Positions 10,017 through 21,649 of a DNA stretch of 64,000 nt are shown piece after piece; position 1 is the stretch's first letter, and the number at the start of each line of letters is the position of its first letter. Under the pieces are notes generated by a model. That model searched no databases. It had not been told where the DNA came from and saw nothing but the letters and a program-made list of their open reading frames with translations. Location: assembly GCA_029204225.1 (NCBI GenBank), contig CM055104.1, positions 50,070,182-50,134,181 of the forward strand, written 5' to 3'. Position numbers and translations under genes: made by a program. This stretch comes from Diphasiastrum complanatum. Lineage: Eukaryota; Streptophyta; Lycopodiopsida; Lycopodiales; Lycopodiaceae.

Positions 10017-10053
10017 CAAGATGAACTTGGCTAGCAATACGCATAAGGATTAG

Positions 10054-11110
10054 AATAACATAAACATGTATGAAAACCTCTGTAAAGATGGCCCTCATTA
10101 AGACCTATTATGAATGTTAAAGTCTAAAATCTATAATAGCATGAATCATAATATACTCGTATTATCATGTCTTTAAGTTCTTGCTAGCAGTTATATGTTT
10201 CTCCTTCCTCTTGAAAGCCGCTAAAGAGCAGATCCACCAAACGGGACACAACGATTACTTACTCTCCCATCTAAAAGCTACGCATGATTCTGAAAGATAA
10301 TTTTGCGAGCATTGATGATACTAGACGCTGCATGAGTGTTGAGGACAACGCCATGAACCACTGTGACCTGAGCTTTGGGCTTCATGTGTGGCAATTTGAC
10401 AAAGGAAATAATGATCATGAAGCAAATGATTACCATAGACTGCACAATTTTCTGCCTACATCGATTGATATATCCCTTTTCAGGTTCAGTGACTGTACAA
10501 TGAGGATGTTCGCAATACAAGTTTGAAACAGATGCTGGTTACAACTTCACAATTTGAGAGGGCAAGTATTCCACGCATGTAGATTGAAGAGAATTGTATA
10601 CACATGTTAGGAGTCCTGTGCAAGCTCAGGGCCTAATGCAGAGTTTACTCAAAGATCATTGTTTTAACTATCACAACTCACGAGAACAAGGCCAATACTT
10701 CATAATATCTACGAACATACCTACAAGTATTAAAGACATAAAGATAATACACCTACAAAACAAAGAATCACAGAGTATGATACAACCTCAATATCTTCAA
10801 AATTCAGACTTTCTTGAAATTCACAGGCTCTAGTGTGCTTTGCCCTGCTTTTCTAATATTCGGAACATGAATCCACCACTCGGAATCGCAACATGAACAT
10901 AAATCGTTTCAGCCGAAGAACGCAAGAGAACGACGAGAGAGAGAGAGAGACATATACCTTATTTAAATTCTCAGGGAGACATGCCTGTTGGGAAACTCCT
11001 AGTGTGCATCATCATCGCACAGAAAAAGCAAGCGCATGGAGATCAATCCAACTTGTAGTAGAACCAAAGTGCATGCACAACTGCCCACTACTTTTATCAA
11101 GAAAAAAAAA
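10054..11110. other. Low-coding stretch downstream of the H3-like gene
   Basis: An 80-codon plus frame at 10284-10526 (ends RFSDCTMRMFAIQV) might be a further exon: the DC pair would fit the Cys block of a C48-like protease, but this is speculative. A 79-codon frame at 10594-10833 and a short GA microsatellite near 10936 are also present. No recognised repeat or element. Confidence 0.25.
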
Positions 11111-11112
11111 AT

Positions 11113-11674
11113 TGGTAAGAAATCGATGAATGATCATGTATGCCTCATCTACATCCTATAGCTTACTAGGAAAAAAACGTTGTGGTTGCAGTACGTATAC
11201 TCCTGCAGGATCACTTTATGACCTTCCTTCTGAATAAACTCCACCAATTCGATCAGGTGGTCGTGCAAAGGATTGAGAGCTCCAGCTAGCACCTAGCGAT
11301 GGTGGCCACCAGATCATCTTCAGCGGGTCGGGATTCTCTGCAGGTAACATATTAGTTGACAGACTGATCACTAATTGTGTAAACAAAAGCACAGATGAAA
11401 GCACAAAGGTCTAACGTTGCTGAAAAAAACTGGTAAGAAATCGTTGCATGATCATGTATGCCTCATCTACGTCATCCTATGGCTTCCTACTAATTCTAGG
11501 AAAAGAAAGTTGTGGTTGCAGTATGTATACTCCTTTAGATCACTTCATGATCCTTCCGAATAAACTCCACCAATTCAATCAGTGGGTCATGCAAAGGATC
11601 GAGAGCTCCTGCTACCACTACTAGCGATGGTGGCCATTGGATCGTCTTCAGTAGGTCGAGATTCTCCGCAGGTA
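11113..11674 (+). repeat. Tandem duplication, two ~240-bp copies, period 319 bp
   Basis: Copies 11113-11348 and 11432-11674 share blocks such as GGTAAGAAATCG, ATGATCATGTATGCCTCATC, AATAAACTCCACCAATTC and AGCGATGGTGGCCA. They differ by point changes and small indels. The spacers also begin with a similar A-rich segment, so the ancestral unit is about 319 bp. It lies immediately downstream (in the minus sense) of the gypsy integrase, so it may derive from the element's 3' end or LTR. Confidence 0.75.
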
Positions 11675-11831
11675 CGAAGGAGCAATATGGTCGACTTTTG
11701 TTTGCCTTGTGTGGAAGTGAGAGCATCCATAAAGCGTCTGTCAGTTCCAGGGTTACGAGTTCATCGCTTTTTGCATACTTGATATCTGAGCTTGTTCTGG
11801 TTATGTAAAGAAAAGAACGCCTAAGATCAGA

Positions 11832-12680
11832 GACCACGGATAAATTGCAGATGAACAGAGCTAGCGGCTGCTGCTCTCAGCGCTACAAGATGCACGATAA
11901 TGGGGCCAGCGCTGTGTCCATTAAAATTCACTTGGATAAGTGTGCATGAGAAATGCTTCCTTGTACATAACGTCTTAGAATCTTTTGGAATCCTAAGATA
12001 TACCCAGTCATTAACTTTAAAATCTCTTGGAGATCTATTAAGATCGGTATAGTGTTTAGCTCTATCTTGAGCACTTCGGATGCTATCCTTAGCCACTTGC
12101 AACATTTCTTGGATATCATGCAAAAAATCAACAACCTTTTGGATCTTAACAGACTTAGTCTCAATATTCACTGGAGATGTAGGTTGAAAACCGTACATAA
12201 ACATAAAAGGACTGTAACCTGTAGCAGAATGTTTTCTACTATTATATGCAAACTCAACCAGTGGGAGATAATCTTCCCAATGAGATTGTTTGTGAGAAAA
12301 ATATATTCTCAAAATATCTTCCATAGTTTGATTAGTCCTTTCTGTCTAGCCATCTAAATTAGGATGATTAGAAGAACTTAAACTCAAAGAAGTTTCAAGT
12401 TTATGGAATACTGCTGACCAAAAGTGAATTGTGAACTTAGGATCTCTATCACTAACAATGTCACTGGGCAGACCATACAACCAAAATAATCTTTCAACAA
12501 AGATTTGGGCTAAATCAGAAGACTTTATAGTTGACTTGACTGATATGAATGCAACTAACTTAGTTAACCGATCCAGTACAACCCAAAGAGAATCATTTTG
12601 TCGATGGGCTAGCCCTAATGAATGGGATTTTGGAAAAGCATGTGTTGCCTCAGCCACATCTTCAACATAAGTCAAAAGAT
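11832..12680 (-). pseudogene. Ty3/gypsy integrase fragment
   Basis: Minus-strand integrase catalytic core and C-terminal region. It shows DSLWVVLDRLTKLVAFISV (first Asp region), GLPSDIVSDRDPKF (second Asp), and TERTNQTMEDILR with the expected Glu after a stop/frame break near 12345. Then come WEDYLPLVEFAYNSRKHSAT and FKVNDWVYLRIPKDSKTL, typical of the region leading to the GPY/F module. The frame breaks just past HLSCTLIQVNFNGHSAGPII. The N-terminal zinc-binding part and upstream RT are missing, and the reverse-strand DUF7869-like gene starts at its edge. The copy at 44846-45830 is related but longer. Non-functional. Confidence 0.85.
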
Positions 12681-12689
12681 GGCGTTGTT

Positions 12690-13863
12690 ATTTGCGAACA
12701 TCATCTCCCACTCGGCATGCATAAACGTGATGTCTTCAAAACTATAAACACACATCTTAAAAATACGTGTTTTCCAGAAGTTTCAAGATCCACACTCTAC
12801 AAGATGTGGAGACAAGAATTTGGACATGTCAAGACTCCAACAAGACAAAGAATGTCCAAATGCAAAACATGTGACGAGCTTAAAAATGCAATAGAAACAA
12901 CTCTCGACGCTAGGATGTGTGATCGTTATATTGCATTAAGAGGTCATCATCTACATCATGTTTTCAATTCCAGAAAATTGTATGCATATTGGAAAGAAGA
13001 GTCAAGATTCCATCATGAGTAGTCTTTGTGTCTTATCATTGATGGAATTGATCAAAATACAGCAACATTATCCCGTTTCAATAAGACTCCTCCTAGATTA
13101 GAGGGAAATCAATTTTTGAAACACATGTTTGTGGGGTATTGGTTCATGGATTCAAGTTGCTCTGTGATGTTTGGATTGATACCTTGCATGCTCATGATAG
13201 CAATCAAGTTGTCACATCAATAATGCGAGCAATAAGAAAGGTACAAGCATCACGTGATAACTTACCTCCGATCTTACGTATTCAAGTTGACATTTGTTGG
13301 CGGGAGAACAAGAACAAATTTATTTTTGGTCTTTGTTGTATGTTAGTGGCACATAACATCTTTCAAAAGGTAGAAATGGGATTTCTTTTGTTTGGCCACA
13401 CATATGAAGACATACATCAGGTTTTCAGTGTCATATCTAGGGCTTTGAAGTCCAAATCAGTTCACACAATGCCAGATATGCTAGTACGAATTGGTGAAAA
13501 GATAGGTGGTGGTCGAAAGCACTAAATTAAAAATACTGGAACGAATGATAGATTGGAAACAATTTATAGATCCTTCTATTGCTCAAGGAAATGACGACTT
13601 AGAAAGACACACCAATCCTCACTATTTTTATTTTCAAATGATGAATGGTGAGCCAACCATGCAATGGAAATACTATTCTAATGATGGAGACAACGCATGG
13701 AGTGAACCTTTCAACCCGTTGCAGCGTGTACCTTCAAAAGATGAAGCCATCTCTATAACATCCACAAAGGATTTGGATCCTGATGAAATGAAAAGAATAG
13801 TGTCCTTTATTGATTATTTGCGGTTCATGAGTCAGAAAAAAAATGTTATCAGGATCAATGTAT
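12690..13863 (+). pseudogene. DUF7869-like transposase-type gene, broken
   Basis: About 390 codons in three frames. The first part has PEVSRSTLYKMWRQEF and SKCKTCDELKNAI, a Cys-pair block. After a TAG at 13020, CLIIDGIDQNT follows, then a frameshift near 13180 into HDSNQVVTSIMRAIRKV and LPPILRIQVDICWRENKNKF. Next come KVEMGFLLFGHTYEDIHQVF and ISRALKSKSVHT, then another shift into a C-terminal part ending VIRINV at 13863. The order IIDGxDQ, D-x-x-x-RENKN, GHTxEDI matches proteins I know as DUF7869. The three acidic blocks would suit an RNase H-fold DDE enzyme (inference). The stop immediately precedes a gypsy LTR. Confidence 0.65.
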
Positions 13864-13866
13864 AGC

Positions 13867-14500
13867 CAAGAGGATATCCTTGTGAGGTCCAAAACACACT
13901 AAATGGAGTTTAGACAAGGTATGAGACAGTGTATGCATGTGTAGAGTTATCAATAGCAATTCTATGAATGGTTGGTCCATGCATAAGACTCTATTCTAGG
14001 TGAATCTATGTATAGAAAACTTAGGGCTATGCATGGCTATGTGCCTAGGATGCTTTTGGCTCTATATATTGGGTCCAAACTCGCCCTACTCCTCATCATG
14101 GTTGTAGATTCATTGTCAGACTCTTATTCTTGTTCCTTGGCTTGGGGGAGAGGCTTCTAGAGTTGATTGGAGGCTTCTACTTGGTTGGGTGGTTTCTCCA
14201 TAGTCCATCAAGTTTGTAGCAGTTTTGACTTCTAGAAATCAAGAATTCATGGTTCTCAACCCATACTGCTTCATAGGATTTGTATGAAGGCTTCTTGGAA
14301 CTCTTAAACACCATTTAAGACTGTTTGGATCATCACTAGGCTTGGTTGAGTGTTTGCACGTTTTTAGGCAGATTGGCCTTGAAAAAGTGCTCCCTCCAGG
14401 TTTTTTGGTTGTTCTGAACACACACATGTGAATCCTAGGTGGCAGGCTGAACGGCAACTGTCTTGTTCACTAGGTCTTCCTCTATACTAGGTTTTATAGC
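13867..14500 (+). mobile_element. 5' LTR remnant of gypsy family G1, copy 2
   Basis: 13867-14215 is the reverse complement of 2975-3280 and of 30880-31240. Unlike the other copies it is followed on the same strand by an untranslated leader and a gypsy gag, so it is taken as the 5' LTR. The first part of the LTR is missing where it meets the DUF7869-like stop. The downstream boundary is not certain; similarity to the other copies stops near 14215, and the segment to about 14500 may still be LTR. Confidence 0.55.
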
Positions 14501-15166
14501 ACCCAATTTGGTGTCCTGTAGCCAAAGATATGATCATCTAAAGTTTTGCAATTTTGTGAGCAAAATTGGTAAAATTTTGAATTGTTTTGATTGCATGCAT
14601 GACAATTTCCTATTTTGAGGTACTGTACTTGCATGAAATGTCTGCATGTTGGTTCTCAGAGTGATTCTAGCATGCATGAGTGGTTTAGATATGTTTTGAG
14701 TTGTTATACGCATGTACTTTGATTGATAGATACAAAATTCCCATAATTGACAATTTCCGTAGACAATTTTTTGAGTTGACAATTTTCGTAGAACTTGATT
14801 TTACGTGAAATTTCGTAATTGTGAAAATTTAGTTTAATGTTGCATCTTTTGCATGCATGATGGACATTGAAGTAGTAAAACTAAGAATCGAACAATGAAT
14901 TGAATTCTCGGTTTCGTTTGCTTAATAACTGATGGTGGTTTTTTTACGAATTGTTAGGAAACCTAAATTTTTTTTAAAAAAATTAAAAGTGCGAAAACTC
15001 AAAATTTTAGTTTTTTCCAGTTTCTTAAATTATCTATGAAATTGACTTAAAATAGTGATTTGACCATGGTGGAGTCAACTTCAGTCGATTTTTGGTCAAC
15101 TGTACTTCACTATGAGTTAATCTGATATTAACTAAAATTAGTAACTTTCAGGATAGATATATCGAG
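14501..15166 (+). other. Leader of the gypsy element, non-coding
   Basis: AT-rich sequence between the LTR remnant and the gag start, with repeated GCATGCATG segments (near 14593, 14670 and 14850). No ORF and no clear primer-binding site recognised. Confidence 0.3.
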
Positions 15167-16933
15167 ATGGCCGAAGAAACTTCAAATCAAGCTGCAAATC
15201 CAGGTGCGCCATCTTATGTGGTGATTTGTCGGTAGTTGAGTACGACACTCAATGATATGAATAATCGTAATCAGATGAGAGATCAACAAATGGAGGTTCT
15301 GTTGAATCAAGTCAAATTGATGTTTTCACCCAATCTCGGTTTTCAATCGGAGGTTTATGCGGGGGAGAAGAAGGAGAATGAACCTGAGGTCATCGAGGAT
15401 TGGCTGGCCAAGTGGAGTAGTTACCTCAATCTGCACAGTGTTTCTGCTGAAAAGAAAATTGAAAGTGTCGTGTTTTTTTTACACGACAAAGCGTCATCGT
15501 GGTGGCGAGATTTATCGGTGAAGCCAATTACTTGGGATGCGTTTGTGGAAGCTTTAAGAAAGTTTTCGTAGTTTCTGATGATGTGGACTACTATCTAAAG
15601 TTCGTGAACTGTAAAATGGGTACAAAGAGTTTAGACTCTTATATCCAAGAACAAAGTTGGCACTTTGGCAGTTTGTCAGCCAACTATCAGAACGAATGTA
15701 GGCGAAACGTGCTTCAAAACCTTGAGAATGCGTTTCGGATTGCGAAAGCATATGATTCCACAGTGGTGGCATCCAGGAAGCAGTTTGTGCAGATTCCAAC
15801 CACTTTGAAAACCAAGAAGAGTAAGAAGCGCGGTCCAGATGAAGCAAAATATTTTGACGAATTAGATCAAGCAGAATGGGAGCCCAGAAAGCCGAGGAGA
15901 AAGAGATTTAAGAAATCTATGTCCCGAAAAAAAGCTAAGAAAAAGAACTTATGTTCTGTCTATAAGAAGCTTGGACATATGATGAAATTTTGTTCATAAA
16001 GGAAGAAAGTGTCTGCTCACATGATAGAGATCCCAGGAGGCAATGGTAAAACTTTGGAAATTAACCTGACTGATTGTGATTGTGAATGTTCTTTTAGTAC
16101 TACTTCTTTCTTGCCTAATGAACTTTTTCGCTTAATTGACACAATTAAAGATCAAGAAGTGAGTATTTTATTGGACAGTGGTTCAATTAATAATTTTATC
16201 AATTTTCGTCTTGTGCAGAAACTCAGCTTGGAAACTGAAGCCAATCATAGATATAAAGTTTATCTAGCTTCAGGAGCAAAGTTGGACACTTGGAACGTAA
16301 AAGTCCCAAAGCTCCCAGTTTTGATGCAAGGACACATGGAATTAGTTTATTTTCATGTTTTAGACCTAGCTCGTACTGATTTAATCTTAGGTTATGAATG
16401 GTTATTTAGTAAATCGCCTTCTCTGTTGATTGATTTTGAGAAACATGTTCTCACTTTCAAGGAGGGTGATAAGGTAGTTATATTATTTGGCTCTTCTTAT
16501 CAATTAGTTCTCATATAATTTTGTCTAAGCATCAAACACTTACGCATATCAATACGTAATTTTGTACGTCCGTTGGATCAGATTTCTACGGTTATGAAAT
16601 GGAGACATTGGATTATTCTGAGTATGAAGTTTTTTCAATTTGTGTTATTCCAGTTGTGGATGTTCCTGAAATGAATCTAAATGGTTGTGAATTCTCAGCA
16701 ATTCTTAGCTCAGTGAATTTAGATCATGAACAAGTAGTGGAAGAACAGATCATAGATGAATTTAGAGATGTTTTTCCATCTGAATTACCTCATGGTTTAC
16801 CACCAACTAGGTCAATAGACCACATGATTGAGTTAATTTCAGGAAGTCAACTTGTCTATAGACAACCCTTATAGGTTCTCTCAAAACGTGGAGGCAGAGA
16901 TTTCAAATCAAATAGAAAACTATCTGAGGATGG
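15167..16933 (+). pseudogene. Ty3/gypsy gag-protease-RT start
   Basis: Starts MAEETSNQAANPGAP at 15167, with a TAG in codon 23. Gag shows EDWLAKWSSYLNLHSVSAEK and ASSWWRDLSVKPITWDAFVE, the plant retrotransposon gag pattern. A frameshift near 15560 follows. The zinc knuckle is degenerate: CSVYKKLGHMMKFC has Tyr in place of the second Cys. The protease segment (16009-16515) has LLDSGSINNFI, where DSG is kept, and DLILGYEWLF. After a gap, 16599-16930 carries the RT approach: DEFRDVFPSELPHGLPPTRS and IDHMIELISGS. The RT stops at RMGV near 16933, exactly where the 3-kb inverted repeat begins. No RT active site remains. Confidence 0.85.
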
Positions 16934-19900
16934 GGGTTTGCATACTTTTTAAGGATACGTTTTGCTGTCACGATAGCAAGCAGTCTAGAAATGGAATTGG
17001 ATGTGTTTTTTTCAAAGTTGAGCATGTTTTCCTTGGCAGACCGGTGATCAGTACAGAGGTGAAAGGATTTTGCATGCAGTTGTATCAACAGTTTCGCAAT
17101 CAAAACTGACTCCAGCAGAATTGCTGCAGATCAAAGCGATTCACAAAATCACAGTTCTCAAAGTTTTCAAGGTATTTTCTCTCAATTGAACAGCTCATCC
17201 TACCTATGATCTATCATGTCAAGTGTTAATAGGAATCGATGTCCTACGGTAATCGAGTCCGCATGTAGATGATTTCAACAAGTTTTTCTATGACATGTCT
17301 CAAGTGTATTTCTAGCAGAAACTGGTGAACAAACTTTGTAATCGTAATTTGAGTCAGTTGGCGAGCGACACAGGAGCTTGTTGGAACGAATTTTATGATC
17401 CCCTTTTGCAAGTAAAATTGCGATGGCATTGAATTGGAAAGTGTTGTGTTAAGGTTTCTCGAATGCAAGTGGCTTTAGCAGGGACTTGTGTGCTACAGTC
17501 TGATGTTTTTATATACAAGAGTACTCTTGGGTTTAACGTCAAGGGGTTTATGGATTTCTTGTCTTTGGTGTATGTAGTTGCTTCAATTTTATTTTGTATT
17601 TGAGGGTTGTGGAGGGCTATAGAGAGGTTGTGGGCTTTTGCAATGGCATTTGGGGATGAGGGATTCTTGAAATTGGATTGTGGTTTCTTGACAATTGCTA
17701 TGAGAATGAGACTTGTTTTGAAAAATTGATTGGTGACGCAGGAGTACCATGGCCAATCCCCACCTCATCCTAGAGGATTCGGACAGGAGAGCCGCCAGAG
17801 TGAGAAACGACTTTCGGATCCTCGAACTCGAGCGCAGGAGTAACCTGCACACGAAGCTCTTGTTCGGGTTCTTGGAGAGAGATGTCGTACTCGCTGCAGT
17901 AGAGATCCTTCAGTGGAGTATTCAGAAGAAAGGTCAAGAGTCTGGGGATTGCCGGCAATTTTACGACACGAGGCCATCTGTCAAGGCGATGGTGTTGGTA
18001 AGAGATTGTTATTTTGATTCTGTTTGTAGTTCTCTGATTTCAGCATGCTTGTGATTATGTTTGCAGGACTTGTCAAGTTTTTTTGTTCCTGCTAATTTGA
18101 TTTAACTTCTTTATCGGTCTTGTTTGTAGATGGCATGCCGCGCTTATGGGGTCTATGGAGATTCCCCAAGTAGCCGGGACTTGGAGGCTTTCAAAGCTAT
18201 CACTAAGAAGGTCATCAAAGATCGCAATGATACCGCTCATCTGCAAGATATTGGATGCCTTGATCCTCTGGTGAAGAATTGCCAGGTTGGAATTAAGGCT
18301 TGGCCGGAAATCCCCCAGCAATATCCGGAGCATGTGACTATAATCAACAATTACGAGCCCTTTAAGCAGGCTCTACCTGAGTCTTTCCAGTGACTTCTAG
18401 TGTTAATAGTTCATGTAGTTTCAGTCGGTTAGCAACAATTTTTCAAATCCCTCTTTCATTTGGCCTAGAAATTCGGCAAGATTATGGTTTTGATACTGTT
18501 ATTGCCTGCTAGAAATTTTCAACTTGACAAAAGACATGTAAAACACAAGACTCAATAACATTTGTTGCATCATACTTGACATGTTGTGCACAATAGAAAA
18601 ATCATTGTCATTTGCTACTTTAAAAGTTTCTTTGCATGTAAATTTGTGGATTGAAATAGACAATAAAAGCTACATAGTTCATTCTCTTCAAAATATAAGA
18701 ACATCGTGATGAGAAGGTCTTTTGCTTATATTATCAATGTTTATGCACCTTAATGTCACTAGTTCGGGATACTTCCCTGCTGAATGGAAAGGTGAACTGC
18801 AGAGTTCAATCTCGGCTCTGGTGTTTCCAAACATTTGCGATGCTGTCTTTCCTTGGTTGCATTATCTTCAGTTCTATCCCACTGTTCCATCATACGTTGT
18901 CAATGTTCCTCAGAAAAGTGTCGTTGCTGATCTTCTGTATTACGTTAGAAAGTCATTAAAAAGCTCGCTCACCCTTGGACAATGATTGCAGCAATCCCCG
19001 CAGGACATCAGACCGTGCAACTGCAGATTTAGTGAGGGATTTTGATCTGTTCTCTATGAATATCTGATCAGACAACACTCTCTGAACCACTGCTCGCCTC
19101 TCGTCAACTCATTCAAAACCTGCAAGACTGCTAGAGATCGATGACACAACATTTTGGGCAGCCCTCCTTTTCTGTCGACATATCATTTACTAAACATGGT
19201 GGTTGCTCAATCTCCTCAGATAAAGATGCTTTGGCAGCCTTCTTTCGTAATCTACATCTTCGTTGTCTCTCCCTCGCTTGTGCCCGCACATCGTTCCTCC
19301 TCAACTAATCTCTCCCTCTGCCTAGGACCACCCTCTTCACACCTAATTGCCTCTGTGCATGTCTGTTGATGAGTTACAAATCATCAAAGTACTAACATCT
19401 GCGTGCGCGAGCAGCATTCGCAATCGAACATGGAGATAGCTCAACTCACTCAACATTCTCATGTGATCTCGTGTGTTCCCAGACGTTCTCCGGCCAGTTC
19501 CCGAGCTTGTACTCAAATTCTGTTCGAAATTAGGCTGATCACATGTAGCAGGGATTATTACATTAATTTGTATTTTGTATTTCTTTGCCCACCTAGATTG
19601 TACAAGTTTGAGTGTATAGCAAAATTTTTCTTAATGATAATTAAAGAGAAGAATATGGACTTACAAGCCTCTAACATACTAGAAAGTCACTAGTTACTCA
19701 TTTCATAGTTATTTTGAATCTAAATTTACCATAGATTCATCTATCTAAAACTGAGTCATTATTTCTTATATCCAATTTTTATTATATTAAATTGAATCCA
19801 AATTTAAAACTTCGGCAGCACGAAAAGTCCCTATTGTACAAGATGAAAAGTCTTATATTTATATTTCAAACATCTATATATAGAAAGCACAACTTGTATG

Positions 19901-19966
19901 TCTTTATAATCAAGTTAGTATGCTCCATACAAATTTTGGTCAAGTGATAACTAGTATTTTATACTC
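16934..19966 (+). repeat. 3-kb inverted repeat, arm 1 (partner 45874-48790)
   Basis: Reverse complement of 45874-48790 over its whole length with modest divergence and small indels. The left edge is the shared GGGTTTGCATAC at 16934 and the right edge is CTAGTATTTTATACTC ending at 19966. Both sides continue into gypsy pol debris here (RT on the plus strand at left, RT/RNase H on the minus strand at right). No long terminal repeats or TIRs were seen at the edges. It carries the reading frame 17749-18393. The arms lie about 26 kb apart. Confidence 0.85.
17749..18393 (+). CDS. Two-exon reading frame in the inverted repeat, unrecognised
   Basis: Exon 1 is 17749-17997 (83 codons, MANPHLILEDSDRRAARVRN...). 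The intron is 17998-18129 (132 bp, GTAAGA...TTTGTAG) and exon 2 is 18130-18393. Joined, they give about 170 residues. The sequence includes RRSNLHTKLLFGFLERD, GDCRQFYDTRPSVKAMVL, DLEAFKAITKKVIKDRNDT and HVTIINNYEPFKQALPESFQ. I recognise no domain. In the partner arm exon 1 differs by two in-frame indels that leave 82 codons, and the exon 2 stop is conserved. The intron is the same length there, but a 1-bp deletion early in exon 2 changes which acceptor frame would work. It may be a captured host gene fragment. A second open segment at 18722-18985 could be a later exon. Confidence 0.4.
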
Positions 19967-20041
19967 TTACACATTTTGCAATTCAAACCACCTAACAAAC
20001 TTGTTGTCCGTGACCAAATATTGGTACACCCAACCATGCAT

Positions 20042-21640
20042 CTACCCATGAGTCTTATCGGGTTTATAAACCATAGTCAAATCACATTCTAGAAATAACA
20101 ATAACCACCGAGCAATTTTTCCCGATACCTTTGGTTTATCTACTAAATTTACCAAAGCCACATGGTCTACATAGAAAGCAAAATTGTTGCCCAATAAACA
20201 ATGGCAAAATTTATTAAATGTGTAAACCATAGCCAATGCTTCCCTTTCCTTGGTGGTGTAATTCCACTCCGCACTGTTCAGTAATCGAGAAATATAGACA
20301 ATCGATTGATCCACCTTACTAGTCGGATTTTGGGCTACCATGGCCCCAACCGCAACATCTAAAGCATCCTTGTGAACGTGAAATTCAAGATCCCACCCTG
20401 GAGGTATACAATTGGGACATCCACGTATTTCTGCTTCAAAATCTCCATGCTTTTTGGCATAGGTTGCTCCAAGAGAATGGTGCATCCTTCTTCATCAATT
20501 TAGTGATCAATGCCATAGTCTTGAATAAAGCAAAGGTTAACTAAACTAAGCAATACCATTAAATACCAAGATGTCATTTGGGTTGCTTGGTTCAGGCATA
20601 TCCAAGACTGCTTTGATCTTTTGAGGGCCAGGGGATTTTTCGGCCTTCGAAACAATGTAACCTATAATCAGTCCTAAAGCCACAAAGAACAAACAGTTTC
20701 TAGGATTAAAGCTAATACCATACTCCCGACGACGTTCAAAACACTTCCGGAGTTTCTCCAAATGGATAGCCAGATCACTGAAAATGCTAAAATCATCAAG
20801 AAAAATCTTCATGGATTCATCCAAATACTCCTTGAACATTTGGTTAACCGCTCATTGCATGTAGGCGGTGCGCTCTTTATTCTGAAAGGCATCTTCATCC
20901 ATACATATGCGCCCCAATCGGTAATAAATGTCATCTTATATCGGTCCTCCTGCGCGATGAAGATTTGACAATACCCTAAATAAGCATCCATGAAGGAGTA
21001 TACCTCGTGCCCGACTACCATGTCCAGGACAGAGTCTGAGAATGGTAACGAGTAGGGTCCTTTTTTGTAGCGTCATTGAGCTTACGATAATCAATGCATA
21101 TACAAAGTTTCCCATTTCTCTTCGATACAACCACGATAAGTGATAACCGGGGGGTCTACTGGTTCAAGAATCCGGCCAGCACTAGTTTATTGATATCCTC
21201 AGCTGCTTTGGCGTAATTGGGATTTGTACAATACCGTGCCTAGTGAGCAAATGGTATTGTACTATCCAATTCAATACGATGTTTATCAAGCAATGCAAGG
21301 ATGGCTTTGAGGTCATGATAGGACCAAGCAAAACATCCTTGAATTTTCGGAATAGCTTCTCGGTGTCCTCTCCCACCTACGTGAGAATATCTGTGTCTAT
21401 CGAAAGGTTTTTTGGCTTGTCATTGGTCCCGATGTTTATGAGGCAAATTTGTTCTCTTTCATTCTGTGTCTAGTGGGCCACTTTCACGTCCTTCACCTTC
21501 TTGCATTGTTGACCGGCATTTCTCAATAGCGTTTAGGGTTTGTGAAAAATCCAGCAAGTTCACACGTGTGGGGATCCACAACAAATGTGTGAATGATCTT
21601 GACCATGCTTTGTGGTGGCACACAGAACACTTGTAGAGCA
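20042..21640 (-). pseudogene. Ty3/gypsy reverse transcriptase-RNase H fragment
   Basis: Minus strand, read downward. An approach segment (21376-21182, EDTEKLFRKFKDVLLGPIMT) is followed by RT with SFMDAYLGYCQIFIAQEDRY and MTFITDWGAYVWMKMPFRI. The active-site region is MKIFLDDFSIFS (FLDD in place of YxDD; near 20800-20770), then FNPRNCLFFVALGLIIGYIV. RNase H follows, with VHKDALDVAVGAMVAQNP, LNSAEWNYTTKEREALAMVY, FAFYVDHVALVNLVDKP and RWLLLFLECDLTMVYKPDKT. Several frameshifts and stops break it into five frames. The upstream end near 21640 holds a possible protease relic. The downstream end is cut by the inverted repeat arm at 19966. Confidence 0.85.
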
Positions 21641-21649
21641 ATCCTACAA

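Noticed and set aside
9816-10037. Minus-strand ORF with an internal amino-acid repeat
   Set aside because: The repeat is only the 115-bp tandem duplication read backwards. The plus strand has the splice sites and the matching frame.
17244-17468. Antisense 74-codon ORF, also present in the partner arm at 48264-48488
   Set aside because: It is present in both arms simply because the arms are recent copies. It lies opposite the presumed leader of the two-exon frame and has no domain.
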